Shown here in pieces: positions 45,901-51,600 of a stretch of DNA of 64,000 nt. The notes below the pieces were generated by a model. It searched no databases, was not told the origin of the DNA, and was given only the letters and a program-made list of their open reading frames with translations. Position numbers and translations under genes: made by a program. The stretch spans positions 1-64,000 of the forward strand of contig DF241100.1 of NCBI GenBank assembly GCA_000507305.1, read 5' to 3'. The first letter of the stretch is position 1; each line of letters begins with the position of its first letter. This DNA is from Breviolum minutum Mf 1.05b.01 (taxonomy: Eukaryota; Sar; Dinophyceae; Suessiales; Symbiodiniaceae).

Positions 45901-46383
45901 ACATGATCACCAGTTGCAATCCCCTCTTGGATGATCACCTGACCTTAAAAAAGCAATGATGGGTAACGTTAGCGGGTAAACATCCATCATGTTCGATGGG
46001 TGACGTGTCGAGGGAACTCTCGATCACCTTGGGAAGTTGATATGGAATCCGCCATGAATTTTGCCCTCCAAAATGTTGAACAAAAACATGGACATTTCCA
46101 TAGACATTCAATTTGTATGGTGTATATTTCTAGATATTTATAAATGCATTTGGGTAGTTTAGGGGGTAAATACAGGTAAATCCATACTATACATTGAGAT
46201 ACATTGAGTGTCTATGAGATTTCGATTCGTATTCAGTATGGATGATCGGATATGATCGGATGATTTCAACGTACCCAATGTGGTCCGCCCCTTGGAGTTC
46301 CACAGGAAGGATATTGTCCTGAAGACTTTGCGCAGTGCTGGAATGTCTGAGCAGAAGTTGCAGTCAGCTGTGATCGAAGTTCG
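24793..46383 (+). CDS. hflX: HflX/GTPBP6-like GTPase gene, at least 11 exons over more than 21 kb
   Basis: HflX proteins are ribosome-associated GTPases of bacteria and organelles; GTPBP6 is a mitochondrial relative. Blocks in order: NTYFGK|GKVNELALYV (24793, 26011), LSQEERK (26114), NPGLEVIDRNRL (28433), VLDIFNLRAKTPAAKIQ (29287), VGLAKLEYLKTRL (31098), PFETEKALIRQAEGRLKKML (32499), GVPTIGIVGYTNA|G (33165), KTSLMNRITDA (38226), LLFQTLDTTMRKVKLPSG (39351), ADSIGFIQHLPHSLFAAFQ (40648), EEIIECDVLLHL (41208), VLKTLRSAGMSEQKLQSAVI (46256). This is the HflX order: N-domain, DIFxxRAxT, long helix, G1 GYTNAGKT, G3 DSIGFI. Phases agree at most joins. Several donors look like GC or GA. The NKxD motif (G4) and C-terminus were not found. 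The 26011 exon has an in-frame TAG. Organellar targeting is plausible but unseen. Confidence 0.7.
25565..25663 (+). CDS. candidate cassette exon inside an HflX intron
   Basis: Acceptor CATCTTTTTCAG; the frame reads SEKRDPNSKDAKSLGIFKG to ATATTG|GTGGTT. Protein-like, but it lies between two HflX exons that already join correctly. It may be alternative, belong to another gene, or be chance. Confidence 0.3.
26011..26114 (+). CDS. HflX-like exon with an in-frame TAG
   Basis: Acceptor GCTCTCTATGCTTTTACCCCAG. The frame (phase 1) reads GKVNELALYVAETLAPLR, then TAG (26064-26066), then RFFGSDRDPLSQEERK, ending at AAG|GTTTTG. GKVNEL and LSQEER match the HflX GKxxEI and LSxxQxRxL regions, so this frame is favoured over an Arg/Gly/Val-rich frame without a stop. 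The TAG could be an error, a null mutation or an unseen splice. Confidence 0.55.
26292..26386 (+). CDS. candidate exon in an HflX intron, unknown
   Basis: Strong acceptor (TTTTTTTCTATGTAG). The frame reads KKSEESLRLCLREYHVD, then NAVQKLGNSTL, to TTG|GTTCAC; a family C element follows. Phase 2 start does not fit the flanking HflX exons. Other frames are open too. Confidence 0.35.
26396..26513. repeat. family C inverted-repeat element
   Basis: Left AAAGCCCCGAAGTTTAACAG then CAAAATGCCCCTGAAAA; right TTTTTCAGGGGCGAGCTGTT then GAACTTTGGGGGTA. Confidence 0.85.
27397..27504 (+). CDS. probable HflX-like exon (linker)
   Basis: Acceptor CCCTCGTCCAG, donor CTGAAG|GTTGGC, 36 codons, phase 0 at both ends, so it fits between 26114 and 28433. 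The frame reads AKLQVFNNAVAAGDAQQRR then SIPPGTKKPGLK. Not a conserved HflX block, so placed by phase and order only. The antisense open frame is a shadow. Confidence 0.5.
28433..28483 (+). CDS. HflX-like exon: VIDRNRL
   Basis: 17 codons, phase 0. The acceptor is GTTGGACCATCAACAG, which matches the right end of a family A element. The donor is CGATTG|GTAGGG. Reads NPGLEVIDRNRL, the HflX VIDR block immediately before the DIF block of the next exon. The frame runs on to 28570 if the donor is ignored, but that would separate the two blocks. Confidence 0.65.
28566..28723. repeat. family C inverted-repeat element, divergent
   Basis: Left TCCTAAAAAACTAACAGCAA; right GGGCAGTTGTTAAAAACTTC then CAGGGG. 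Longer loop than usual. Confidence 0.55.
29287..29337 (+). CDS. HflX-like exon: VLDIFNLRAKTPAAKIQ
   Basis: 17 codons between ACAACCATCAG and CAG|GTGCTT, phase 0 at both ends. Encodes the HflX LILDIFAxRAxTxEAKLQ block almost exactly and joins to VGLAKLEYL at 31098. The same frame is open upstream to about 29236 and ends in TGA at 29358 if unspliced. Confidence 0.75.
29380..29476. repeat. family B element in an HflX intron
   Basis: TCTAGGTGGTGGTTACAAAT...TGGGTTGAAACCACCAACTA then G. Lies 43 bp after the exon donor. Confidence 0.85.
29606..29694. repeat. family A element, degenerate
   Basis: TTGATAGGTAGTTGATCCCA...GGATTCTGAACCATCAACAG. The left arm is eroded; the right end is intact. Confidence 0.55.
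29700..30608. other. no gene recognised (HflX intron)
   Basis: Contains a half family C element at 29932-30003 (CTTCCGAAAACTAACATAGC). No convincing exon. Confidence 0.4.
30609..30725. repeat. family C inverted-repeat element
   Basis: Left GTCCCTGGAAGATTAACGGC; right CCAAAATGTTAATCTTCATG then GGTGTAG. Confidence 0.65.
31098..31163 (+). CDS. HflX-like exon: VGLAKLEYLKTRL
   Basis: Acceptor GACCTCTTTCCCACGAG. Phase 0 start continues KIQ from 29337 to give the HflX LQVELAxLxYLxxRL helix. A GC donor after TTCAAG (31163) is plausible; the frame stays open to 31271, so GT donors further on cannot be excluded. A second frame is also open. Confidence 0.65.
31767..31818 (+). CDS. candidate exon, ETMQMLQEQVGPFKEVK
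   Basis: Acceptor ACGGCTGGCTGGCAG; 17 codons to GAAAG|GTTTCC, or to GAA|GTGAAA (31812), which would match the phase of the next HflX exon. Lies between HflX exons, but the sequence is not a conserved block. Confidence 0.4.
32052..32121 (+). CDS. candidate exon or chance frame with stop
   Basis: VVGAVLKNIDHFGDGFAEL then TEL and TGA. Protein-like, but its start phase does not fit the surrounding HflX exons. Confidence 0.3.
32163..32292. repeat. family G inverted-repeat element
   Basis: GATCCATGTATGGTATATAT...GATTTTACCATACATGGATC, with an (AT)n and TATACTTATAT loop. Confidence 0.75.
32499..32615 (+). CDS. HflX-like exon: helix, PFETEKALIRQAEGRLKKML
   Basis: Acceptor GATGTGGACGTGCAG, donor GGGGGG|GTGG (phase 0). 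The frame YHYELKPFETEKALIR then QAEGRLKKMLETETC corresponds to HflX GETQLExDRRxIRxRIxxLxxEL. The usual GPGE is not preserved (LKPFE). The frame is open upstream to 32440, so the acceptor could be earlier. Confidence 0.65.
33165..33243 (+). CDS. HflX-like exon: first half of the P-loop
   Basis: Acceptor CCCGCTCATTTGAG; phase 0. Frame EEKKVRKQHRVNREGVPTIG... runs from 33162, the exon proper starting EKKVRKQHR, then GVPTIGIVGYTNA and the first base of a Gly codon. GIVGYTNAG is the HflX G1 signature up to the Lys. The exon ends AATGCAG|GCCGAA: a GC donor in phase 1. Reading on instead gives NAGRNM and a stop, losing the P-loop Lys and Ser/Thr. Confidence 0.75.
33587..33608 (+). other. possible relict spliced-leader repeats
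   Basis: Two adjacent TTTGGCTCAA motifs (33587, 33599), the first followed by G. The dinoflagellate spliced leader ends in TTTTGGCTCAAG (established knowledge). Repeated copies upstream of a gene are taken as marks of cDNA reintegration. Only 10-11 bases match, so this is suggestive. Confidence 0.5.
33611..33623 (+). promoter_or_regulatory. probable trans-splice acceptor of DHYC copy 1
   Basis: GTTTTTTTTCTAG, 16 bp before the ATG: a pyrimidine tract and AG as expected for spliced-leader addition. Conserved in copy 2 at 35744-35756. Confidence 0.55.
33640..34776 (+). CDS. DHYC-type palmitoyltransferase-like membrane protein, copy 1
   Basis: Intact 378-residue intronless ORF. Residues 1-115 are soluble. 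Predicted membrane segments at about 119-142, 153-176, 236-263 and 271-290, with the four-TM DHHC layout. Between TM2 and TM3 lies RPIRRYDHYCRWLRNVIG, matching the DHHC RPxRxxDHHCxW core with DHYC at 219-222 (Cys222 the candidate acyl-accepting Cys). DHYC also occurs in yeast Akr1. Most zinc-ligand Cys/His of the canonical cysteine-rich domain are missing (RAHKSWQYS stands where HCxxCxxC would be), so activity is uncertain. The C-terminal tail is acidic (VEDLEDDEYNELFD). Start: first ATG after the acceptor. It lies in an HflX intron and is tandemly duplicated. DHHC membership is inferred from motif and topology. Confidence 0.75.
   Translation: MRMQNYVADHVRSNAGAYGSYKPAVQVGMQPPTAYHMGEGMPTYTHLVQPSAAPCMNESALLNGRLPPPTLLTSMKPANLENADKESCAEEGLLDDDKFGAEEKGPSSDYMFFGVDLKPVLPVALAVSTVIGGLCMLLVQIPMLSRFTSLSQVWLSAPFAVVYGIVLGCMAYCVYADPGQIKKTRNTKIGAVGGMDIEEGVPRRAHKSWQYSRPIRRYDHYCRWLRNVIGLLNHREFVIMVGGLLLIGVLGIMVDIWLAILIAEKGFFQFEIVVALHLGYSVALLAIDGPIFKIHFGLISRNEMAQEWKKNEHYVANNTSIGDNVPVEDLEDDEYNELFDRDAFVYDRTRNPFDNGCFTNCLNFWCQPRWTSDAKGDF
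35428..35428. other. ambiguous base marking a likely collapsed gap
   Basis: N in AAGTTCANAATG. At the same point unit 2 has about 200 bp (37564-37760) before homology to the inter-unit spacer resumes (GTCATCATTCCAACGCCT at 35458 and 37764). Confidence 0.6.
35720..35741 (+). other. possible relict spliced-leader repeats, copy 2
   Basis: Same paired TTTGGCTCAA motifs as at 33587, so they predate the tandem duplication. Confidence 0.5.
35773..36909 (+). CDS. DHYC-type palmitoyltransferase-like membrane protein, copy 2
   Basis: 378 residues, identical in layout to copy 1. Five substitutions seen: E103D, S108P, M111T, V201L and E307D. None touches DHYC (219-222) or the membrane segments, so both copies seem to be kept as proteins. 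Upstream acceptor (TTTTTTTTCTAG) and the paired TTTGGCTCAA motifs are conserved. Near-identical tandem, same-strand, intronless copies are a known dinoflagellate gene arrangement. Whether copy 2 is transcribed separately or as part of a longer transcript with trans-splicing cannot be told. Confidence 0.75.
   Translation: MRMQNYVADHVRSNAGAYGSYKPAVQVGMQPPTAYHMGEGMPTYTHLVQPSAAPCMNESALLNGRLPPPTLLTSMKPANLENADKESCAEEGLLDDDKFGAEDKGPSPDYTFFGVDLKPVLPVALAVSTVIGGLCMLLVQIPMLSRFTSLSQVWLSAPFAVVYGIVLGCMAYCVYADPGQIKKTRNTKIGAVGGMDIEEGLPRRAHKSWQYSRPIRRYDHYCRWLRNVIGLLNHREFVIMVGGLLLIGVLGIMVDIWLAILIAEKGFFQFEIVVALHLGYSVALLAIDGPIFKIHFGLISRNEMAQDWKKNEHYVANNTSIGDNVPVEDLEDDEYNELFDRDAFVYDRTRNPFDNGCFTNCLNFWCQPRWTSDAKGDF
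38226..38261 (+). CDS. HflX-like exon: second half of the P-loop, GKTSLMNRITDA
   Basis: Acceptor CGCAACCACTCACAG, phase 1. Supplies KTSLMNRITDA after the split Gly, as in HflX GYTNAGKSTLFNRIT. Donor GCAG|GTTCGA (phase 1) gives a direct join to LRERDLLFQTLD at 39351 with canonical spacing. The frame is also open upstream and downstream. A stronger GTAAGC donor at 38340 has the same phase and would insert 26 residues. Confidence 0.75.
38262..38339 (+). CDS. possible extension of the HflX-like exon
   Basis: In-frame continuation (GNLRDFFSEFCEEFEIAF) ending at CCCT|GTAAGC in phase 1, also compatible with the exon at 39351. It would insert 26 residues between G1 and the switch I region, not usual for HflX. 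Either alternative splicing or a lineage-specific insertion. Confidence 0.35.
38506..38605. repeat. family B element in an HflX intron
   Basis: TTAGGTGGTGGTTTCAAATA...TTTTTCAACCACCAACCAG. Core CTATTTGGGGAAGATTCCCA. Confidence 0.85.
39351..39419 (+). CDS. HflX-like exon: LLFQTLDTTMRKVKLPSG
   Basis: Acceptor CCTTTTCCCGAAACAG, donor CTCGG|GTGGGT, phase 1 at both ends. Encodes the HflX D-x-LFATLDPTxRxxxLP block (switch I / G2 region). Confidence 0.8.
39825..39905. repeat. family E inverted-repeat element, degenerate
   Basis: TACCCCCCTCACCCAAATGC...GTTATTAACCATCATTGTCC, with CCGGCCTTATGAAAGG. Another CC-rich E-like half is at 39165-39210. Confidence 0.5.
40217..40330. repeat. family C-like element
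   Basis: CCCCCTCCAAAAACCAACAG...GTTTCGGGCACCTTGGAG, with internal AAGAGGAAAC. Imperfect arms. Confidence 0.5.
40648..40760 (+). CDS. HflX-like exon: G3, IIADSIGFIQHLPHSLF
   Basis: Acceptor TACTGTGGTTTACAAAG (phase 1). Contains ADSIGFIQHLPHSLFAAF then QATL, the HflX DTVGFIxxLPxxLxxAFxATL block. Two donors: a GA donor after ACCTTG (40760) gives ATL|EEIIECDVLLHL with exact HflX spacing; the GT at 40773 (CGGAAG|GTTGG) has the same phase and adds four residues (EARK). Confidence 0.75.
41029..41176. repeat. family C element in an HflX intron
   Basis: ACACCCGCCCTTGAAGTTTT then TAACAGC; right GCTTTTAAACTTCCAAAGGG. Ends about 30 bp before the next exon. Confidence 0.65.
41208..41244 (+). CDS. HflX-like exon: EEIIECDVLLHL
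   Basis: Acceptor CAACTTCCGCGCAAG, phase 0, 12 codons. Corresponds to HflX EExxxADLLLHVxD. It ends CACCTTG|GATGAG: a GA donor is the simplest reading because the frame stops at TGA two codons later. Confidence 0.65.
41546..41691 (+). CDS. candidate terminal exon of unknown gene in an HflX intron
   Basis: Acceptor CGTAGTGATTTCAG; 47 codons (phase 1) to TGA. The frame reads LSATEVAREMFQFWSQVP then GFFVIGGVLDDLKIKG, convincingly protein-like. Not an HflX block and would truncate it, so probably another transcript or coincidence. Confidence 0.35.
42144..42295 (+). CDS. candidate coding patch in an HflX intron
   Basis: Two frames are open. One reads LLSQRQADLASAKRKPDH then LPIIPSVSGAITNKK to TGA at 42293-42295. 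No family, and not compatible with the HflX order. Confidence 0.3.
43381..44315 (+). CDS. FNIP/LRR-type repeat protein gene, frameshifted and gapped
   Basis: ATG at 43381 after a possible acceptor (TTTCTCCAACAG). The N-terminal 110 residues (TGKDLQQEIASQIPQRTG, HGLNKLSLRKKLKEQG) look ubiquitin-fold-like, the usual head of Symbiodiniaceae proteins of this type. Then about eight 23-residue repeats of the form LQSLTFGxxFNQSLENVTLPG. The first frame ends at 43983 because of an extra base near 43955 (GGCACGTTTGC where other repeats have GGCAGTTTGC). A second frame continues to an N at 44107 where about 15 bases seem missing; the third part runs to TAG at 44313-44315. Read across these breaks it is about 310 residues. 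Error or young pseudogene cannot be told apart. Function unknown; such repeats usually form solenoid binding surfaces. Intronless and inside an HflX intron. Confidence 0.75.
44107..44107. other. ambiguous base in a repeat unit
   Basis: N in GACTTTNCCAGAGC; compared with neighbouring units, GGCAGTGATTTCAA-like sequence is missing, so the N stands for a small collapsed gap. Confidence 0.7.
44395..45320. other. AT-rich island, no gene
   Basis: About 900 bp dominated by TATATATT, TTTTGTATTT and ATATC motifs, far more AT-rich than the flanks, starting 80 bp after the FNIP/LRR stop. Imperfect repeats of ATATCTTATATAT and ATTTTGAATATT; no coding signal. Confidence 0.75.
45321..46255. other. no gene recognised
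   Basis: Some short open frames on both strands near 45700-45960 without splice support. A family G-like fragment at 46113-46205 (TTGTATGGTGTATATTTCTA...ATACATTGAG). Confidence 0.35.
46256..46383 (+). CDS. HflX-like exon: after G3, VLKTLRSAGM...VIEV
   Basis: The frame reads DFNVPNVVRPLEFHRKD then IVLKTLRSAGMSEQKLQSAV and IEV, matching the HflX stretch after LLHVxD that leads to the NKxD motif. It ends at TTCG|GTACCC, where a family C left end (GGTACCCTCACTCCGGGAAG) begins. No AG acceptor was found between the upstream in-frame TGA (46253) and GATTTC, so the 5' boundary is unresolved. Confidence 0.6.
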
Positions 46384-48430
46384 GTACCCTCACTCCGGGA
46401 AGGTGTGGGTCCGTTATCTTGCATGGGTTATCTTGGCGCCGTAGTGGATGGAGCGGATGTGTTTACCTGTAACTTTAAGTCTTAAGTGGCTGTCTTTTCG
46501 CACGGAATGGGCGCTATTTGGAGGGATTAGGGGTATGTAAAATCTCTTCCCTTCCCCCCCGCACCTTGCGGTTGCAATGATCCAATTTTGAGGATTTCAT
46601 ATTATGCAAAATGGGGATTAATTAGTTCAACCACCGACGATGAAAGATGAAATTCATTCTGTTTTGAAGTTGTTTGGGAGTTATTGTTCCCAAAACTTGT
46701 TCCTACCGATTCAGACTTGTTTGGAACAAATTTTGCGGGGATATTTAACCCCACTGACATAACAATCATGAAGCCTATATTTCCTATTGAACATGGTGAT
46801 TTTCCAATGTCATCTAAGTTTTCAGTGGTATCCTGGTTGAACAACCTTCATTGAGCTATGGACGAAAAAATGTCAAGTCATGGTTCAAGATGAATGCTCG
46901 CGATAGGAACCGAGCTTTCACATACTCACAGCCAAAGCACCTGAAAAGTGATGGGTTGGAAGCTCTACTCACTTTCCTTTGGGGACAAAAAAGGCCTATT
47001 TTCAGGGGTGAAATGGATGTTAAGATAGTTTTAGGCAGAAAAATGCTAGAAGATTATGGGAGATTCTACAAAACAAACGTGGACTTATGGAAGGGTTAAA
47101 GGTTGTTTACATATAAACCTCGAAAATCTGGATGAATGTCAAACAGCTGTGTTGTTTTAATCATGGGAGGGGTACACCCCTAAAGATCAACATGGAACAT
47201 AGTCATGGAGGTCTGGTTCAGATCATTTTCCTTTCTAAATAGGTGATTTTGAGGTTCCAGCCGTTAATCTTCCAGCGGGTACCCAACAAAACCCTTGTAA
47301 ATTGATGTAAATTGCTAAAATGGAACACCTCTCCATTAGACGCGCTCGCCGATCCGCCACAGCTGAAAAACACCATTTTTTTGGTTAGGAATGATTGCAG
47401 ATCATTGTACCTGCAATGAAACAGATATTTTGAACAATTCAGGCCGGGTGAATTATGTGTTTCTAACATTTTTACTACAGCATGTTAAATCATTTCCTTT
47501 TCGAACAAACCTACTACCTTGCTTCCCGAAAAGCGCACCCGTGGAAAGTCGCAACTGCCATGTCGTGAGTTTTTCTGGGGCCAAACATATCCCATGGTAA
47601 AACTACGATGGTCGATCCCATGGCTGCTTTTGCCCTGGATTTGGAGTTCTGTGGCTGGGATCGAGTTGAAACCTGTCCCAAAGGATCCATGGGATTTGGT
47701 TTATATAGGGAAATATACCATACATGAGTTTTTCACCTTAGGTACTGGGAAGGGAGCGCTTGGGGCATCTGAGATCCCTTCGTAACAGAAAAAACGCATG
47801 TTCTCATGAGATATATTCATCGTGGCATCCAAAACACATGTGTTTTAATGGATGGCCATGGTATTAAACAACATGTTCTTTCCATGTCAAGGTTCGGAAT
47901 CATCCAATTGAAATATCCATTCATAGACGTTTCAATTGGATAATTCCAAGGCTTTGCATGGCAAAATGGCTGGAAATCACCAAACATCTCTTTTAAAAGC
48001 TGTTTGTTCAGTGTAACTCATCTTCTCGCAACAAATCGGCGTTTTTTTGTTGCTTTAACCAACTTGTAAATTCCAACGAGTTTGCGAACTTTGGATGGTT
48101 GGGGTGCTATTGCATCATGGGACCACATGGTGTCCTCCAAAGCTGGCCTTCAGGGAGCCAATGGTTTTTTAAAGCCTTAAAAACAACTCCTGGGACTGAA
48201 CGTGGGGAAGTACCGTATTGGGAGGGTAGCTTGACTAGCTATGGAATCCATTTTGGGTAAGACAGGGATGATGTCAAAAAAAAAACGCACATGTTTTTTT
48301 GTTGATCAAAGTTGATGCTGAAATATATGCACTGTTAATTTAGAGGCTAGTTTCACCCTTATTTTATCAATATGTATTTTGGTTTGGTTTGTTGATAGAA
48401 TGACTTCGCTGTCAGTTTGAGTATAGAAAG
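46384..48430. other. 3' part of HflX region: remaining exons not identified
   Basis: A family C copy lies at about 46925-47020 (AAGCACCTGAAAAGTGATGG...GGCCTATTTTCAGGGG). Open patches at 47322-47366 (PLDALADPPQLKN) and 47510-47560 are possible exons but cannot be assigned. The HflX NKxD motif was not found. Confidence 0.35.
47171..47281. repeat. family C inverted-repeat element
   Basis: GGTACACCCCTAAAGATCAA then CATGGAAC; right GAGGTTCCAGCCGTTAATCT then TCCAGCGGGTA. Confidence 0.7.
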
Positions 48431-48650
48431 TTGCTGCCCTCCAGATTCGAGTTCCCTCAAGGGTCATCTTCATCATCAGCCCCATCCTCCTCAAACTCCC
48501 AAGGTGACTTTCGTGATGCCATACGGTCACATCTTTTGCCAGAGGATTTCTTCGAAGATTTGTCTTTGCGTGACATCCAAAAAATTCACCGCAGACATCA
48601 AGGAAGCCACCAGCATCACAGAGGTCTTGAACTTGTATCTTGGCAACAAG
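48431..48650 (+). CDS. OPR/RAP-type exon 1, one-base frameshift in an A6 run
   Basis: Ends GGCAACAAG|GTGAGT (excellent donor). The first half is coding in one frame (DFRDAIRSHLLPEDFFEDL then SLRDIQK), the second in another (FTADIKEATSITEVLNLYLG). They meet at AAAAAA (48579-48584), so one A too many explains the break. Confidence 0.6.
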
Positions 48651-51600
48651 GTGAGTCAGTGGTATTTTTCCGGGTGGAAACTGAACAGCAAAAACACTAA
48701 ACACAAAAAACTCCCTGAAAATCAAAGGTTGGAAAGATTTTATAAATTTCCTTTTTGTGACGGCCTTTTTTTGAGGGGCCAAAAGTTATAGTTTTAGGGT
48801 TGGAAGATTGCGAGTCATCCCACCCAAGGATGCTGCAGGTGAACTCGCATCCCAAGGAATAAACCATGTTTTCCATAGACAGGAGGCCAGGTTTTCTAGG
48901 CGGATTCGAACGCGTTTTTGCTACAGGTTGAAGTTCATATCAGGGAGGTTACCCGGAATCTTCATTTGAAGATGACCTTATTTCAGTGAACTAGTGTACT
49001 TGGGTTGGGGATTTTGTTTGGAATTTTTAGACAGGAAGGTGGGAAAGTACAACCCAGTCACTTGATTTTGTTGAAAGTTTGGACTTAATTCATAGTTGTA
49101 AAAGTCGTAGTTCACCCCAAGATCAGACCTTTGGTGGTTGTTCGGGTTGATCTTTTGCGCATTTTCGGGTGCCAGTTCTTTGGGGCGATGAGGTTGGACG
49201 AGGAGGTGGATGGTAAAATCTTCAATCACTACCATGCCTCTGCTGCATATCATAGCTTGGCTATATTGGAACGAAAACATGGCGTGAGGGACAAGGAAAA
49301 AAACCATCCTGTTTGGTCACGACTTGCTAAAAGGGTGCAAGAGATGGTGGAGAAAGATGAAGTTCAACCACAAACTGTAGCAAATGTTCTTTGGAGTTTG
49401 GGCCAACTATTCAGTCATCGAGTCACTCTCCGAAGAAACGTGATCTGTGTGTTTTGTTTGTGTTCGGGAGCGGTTGGAAGAATCATTTGTTTTCAAGAAG
49501 AAAAATTCTCCGGCAGTTTTGCAACACTTTCGAAAACTGGATTTTCTCACTGGTGATTTTTGAACAAAACAACTGCGTTGCTATCACCAAACAGATTCTC
49601 CAACGGCCTGAAGTCTTTCCGCGCATTCCAAATGGCTGGAGAGGGTGTATGAGAGATGTCGGATTAAAAGACCTCCTCGGTTTTCCGATTTTTCACTTGA
49701 TAACTTCCATGACTTTGTAGAAAGACATGTTGCCCTCCCTAAAACAAATTGAAATAGTCCTTCAAGAGTTACATAGTACCATCCGAAAAGGCAAGGATTG
49801 TCTTCCACCATCTTCCTACCCACATTTTTCAGAGGCAGATTTGCGGAGGGAAGTAGGGAGTAAAACCATGTAAAACCTACACCTTTTCATCGTCGTTGAT
49901 CCCTCGTAGTTCAATAACACGAGGACAGCATCAATCGGAATCGTTCTTGTTTAAACATTTATAGGTGAAAGATGGTGAAAGGTAGGCTTTTTGGTTGCAT
50001 TTGTTCACCCTAAGCACTGTAACTATAGGTATATTCACCTGGCATTTGCCATCATCATGATCCAAAAAAACCCACGCCTATTTTTACGATCCAAAACCCC
50101 GGGTTTTTCCAACGGCAAGCTCAGATGTCCAAGGTCAACATCTCCCATCGATTGCTGGGAGCATTGATCAAGTCTGTGAATAAAACGGCTGTTGATATGA
50201 AGCCACAGGAATTGTCCAACTGTCTTTTAGCAGCTTTGCAGTTGAAACTGAGCGCAGAAAGTAATCTTTACTGTAAGTTTTGCTGAAGCTGGTGGGGATG
50301 ACACAAAGGCTTGTTTTTTTGTTTTTTTTTGGGGGTTCTGTGGAATAGATGCTATTAAACCCTGAGAAGACCCAGAGCTGCTGCAAACAAAAAACAAGGA
50401 CGCACATTTTGGACCTACTGTTGATGGAAGAAATCCTGCACCAGTTGATAGGTAGTTTTTCCGTTTCGTTTTTCCCATTTTTTACAGGGTTTTATACATA
50501 CCAGGTGGTTAGCCGGATTTCTTCCATCAACAGAAGTTCCTCAGAAGAAACAGATTTTGCCTCAAAACAACGGTTGAAACCAACCCTCCCTTCATTTGGG
50601 GCTTTTCTGGGCATAAGATTCGCAAAGGTTGGTTGAATGAGTTGATGGTGTTTGGTCGTTCAAATCATATCTACCAGGACAGATCCATGAGAACGATTCA
50701 GTGTCTATTTAACAATGGATGATTTGAATCTTATGGTATCAATTAATAGGTACAATATATATATATATATATATCATATACAGAACCTGGTCCATCCTAT
50801 TTTGGTAAAGCAATGATTTTTCAGTTTGGAGGGTTTTGGGGAGCGTTTTTTTTTCAACCATTTTCATGCGCCACAAGGAAGGATTTTGCAGCCAATGTGC
50901 TGACAGTGGTGCCGATCATTGCCACCGAGATTTCGATGAAGTCGCAAGGTATGAGGCCACAGGAACTCTCAAACTCGTTGCGGGTATCGGCCCTATTGAA
51001 GGACCATGGGAAAAAAACATACCCGTGGCCCATACCATTTTTGTATGGTATATTTACCTTTTATGGTAAAAAGGTAAATATATACCATACATGGATGCTG
51101 TATGGGATATGCACTCCCCAGAACTAACAGACATACAGTAGCACCTGGTAGGAGGCCTGTTAAGCCCAATCCATCAGGAAACTCATCTTTATCCAGTGTT
51201 TCAGGTGCTAAGCTGTTAGTTTCAAGGAGGGTATGCGGTACTGGGATACTTTGGGCAATGGGTAGATCATGTGGGATTGCCTAAGTGGGCAAAACCTGAA
51301 AATCGAGTTGAACCATCCATTGATGTAATCCGGCTTTATGAGGAGAATGGACCATCATCATCAAAAGCTTGAGCGAACCGAATCATCTTCCAACCATACT
51401 TTTTTCGTTTTTTTTGCCGTTAGTTTCAGGGATTGTATTTTTTTTTCTTTTATTTTGGCTCTCATATTTTTCGAATGGTTAGGTGAAAAACCACCGCAAC
51501 CTATGTTGTTTACATTCTATTTACAACGGTATAGTTGTTCATCCCATTTTTTGTATTTCACTAGTGACTCTGACGCGTTTGCATTTATTATAGATCCAGT

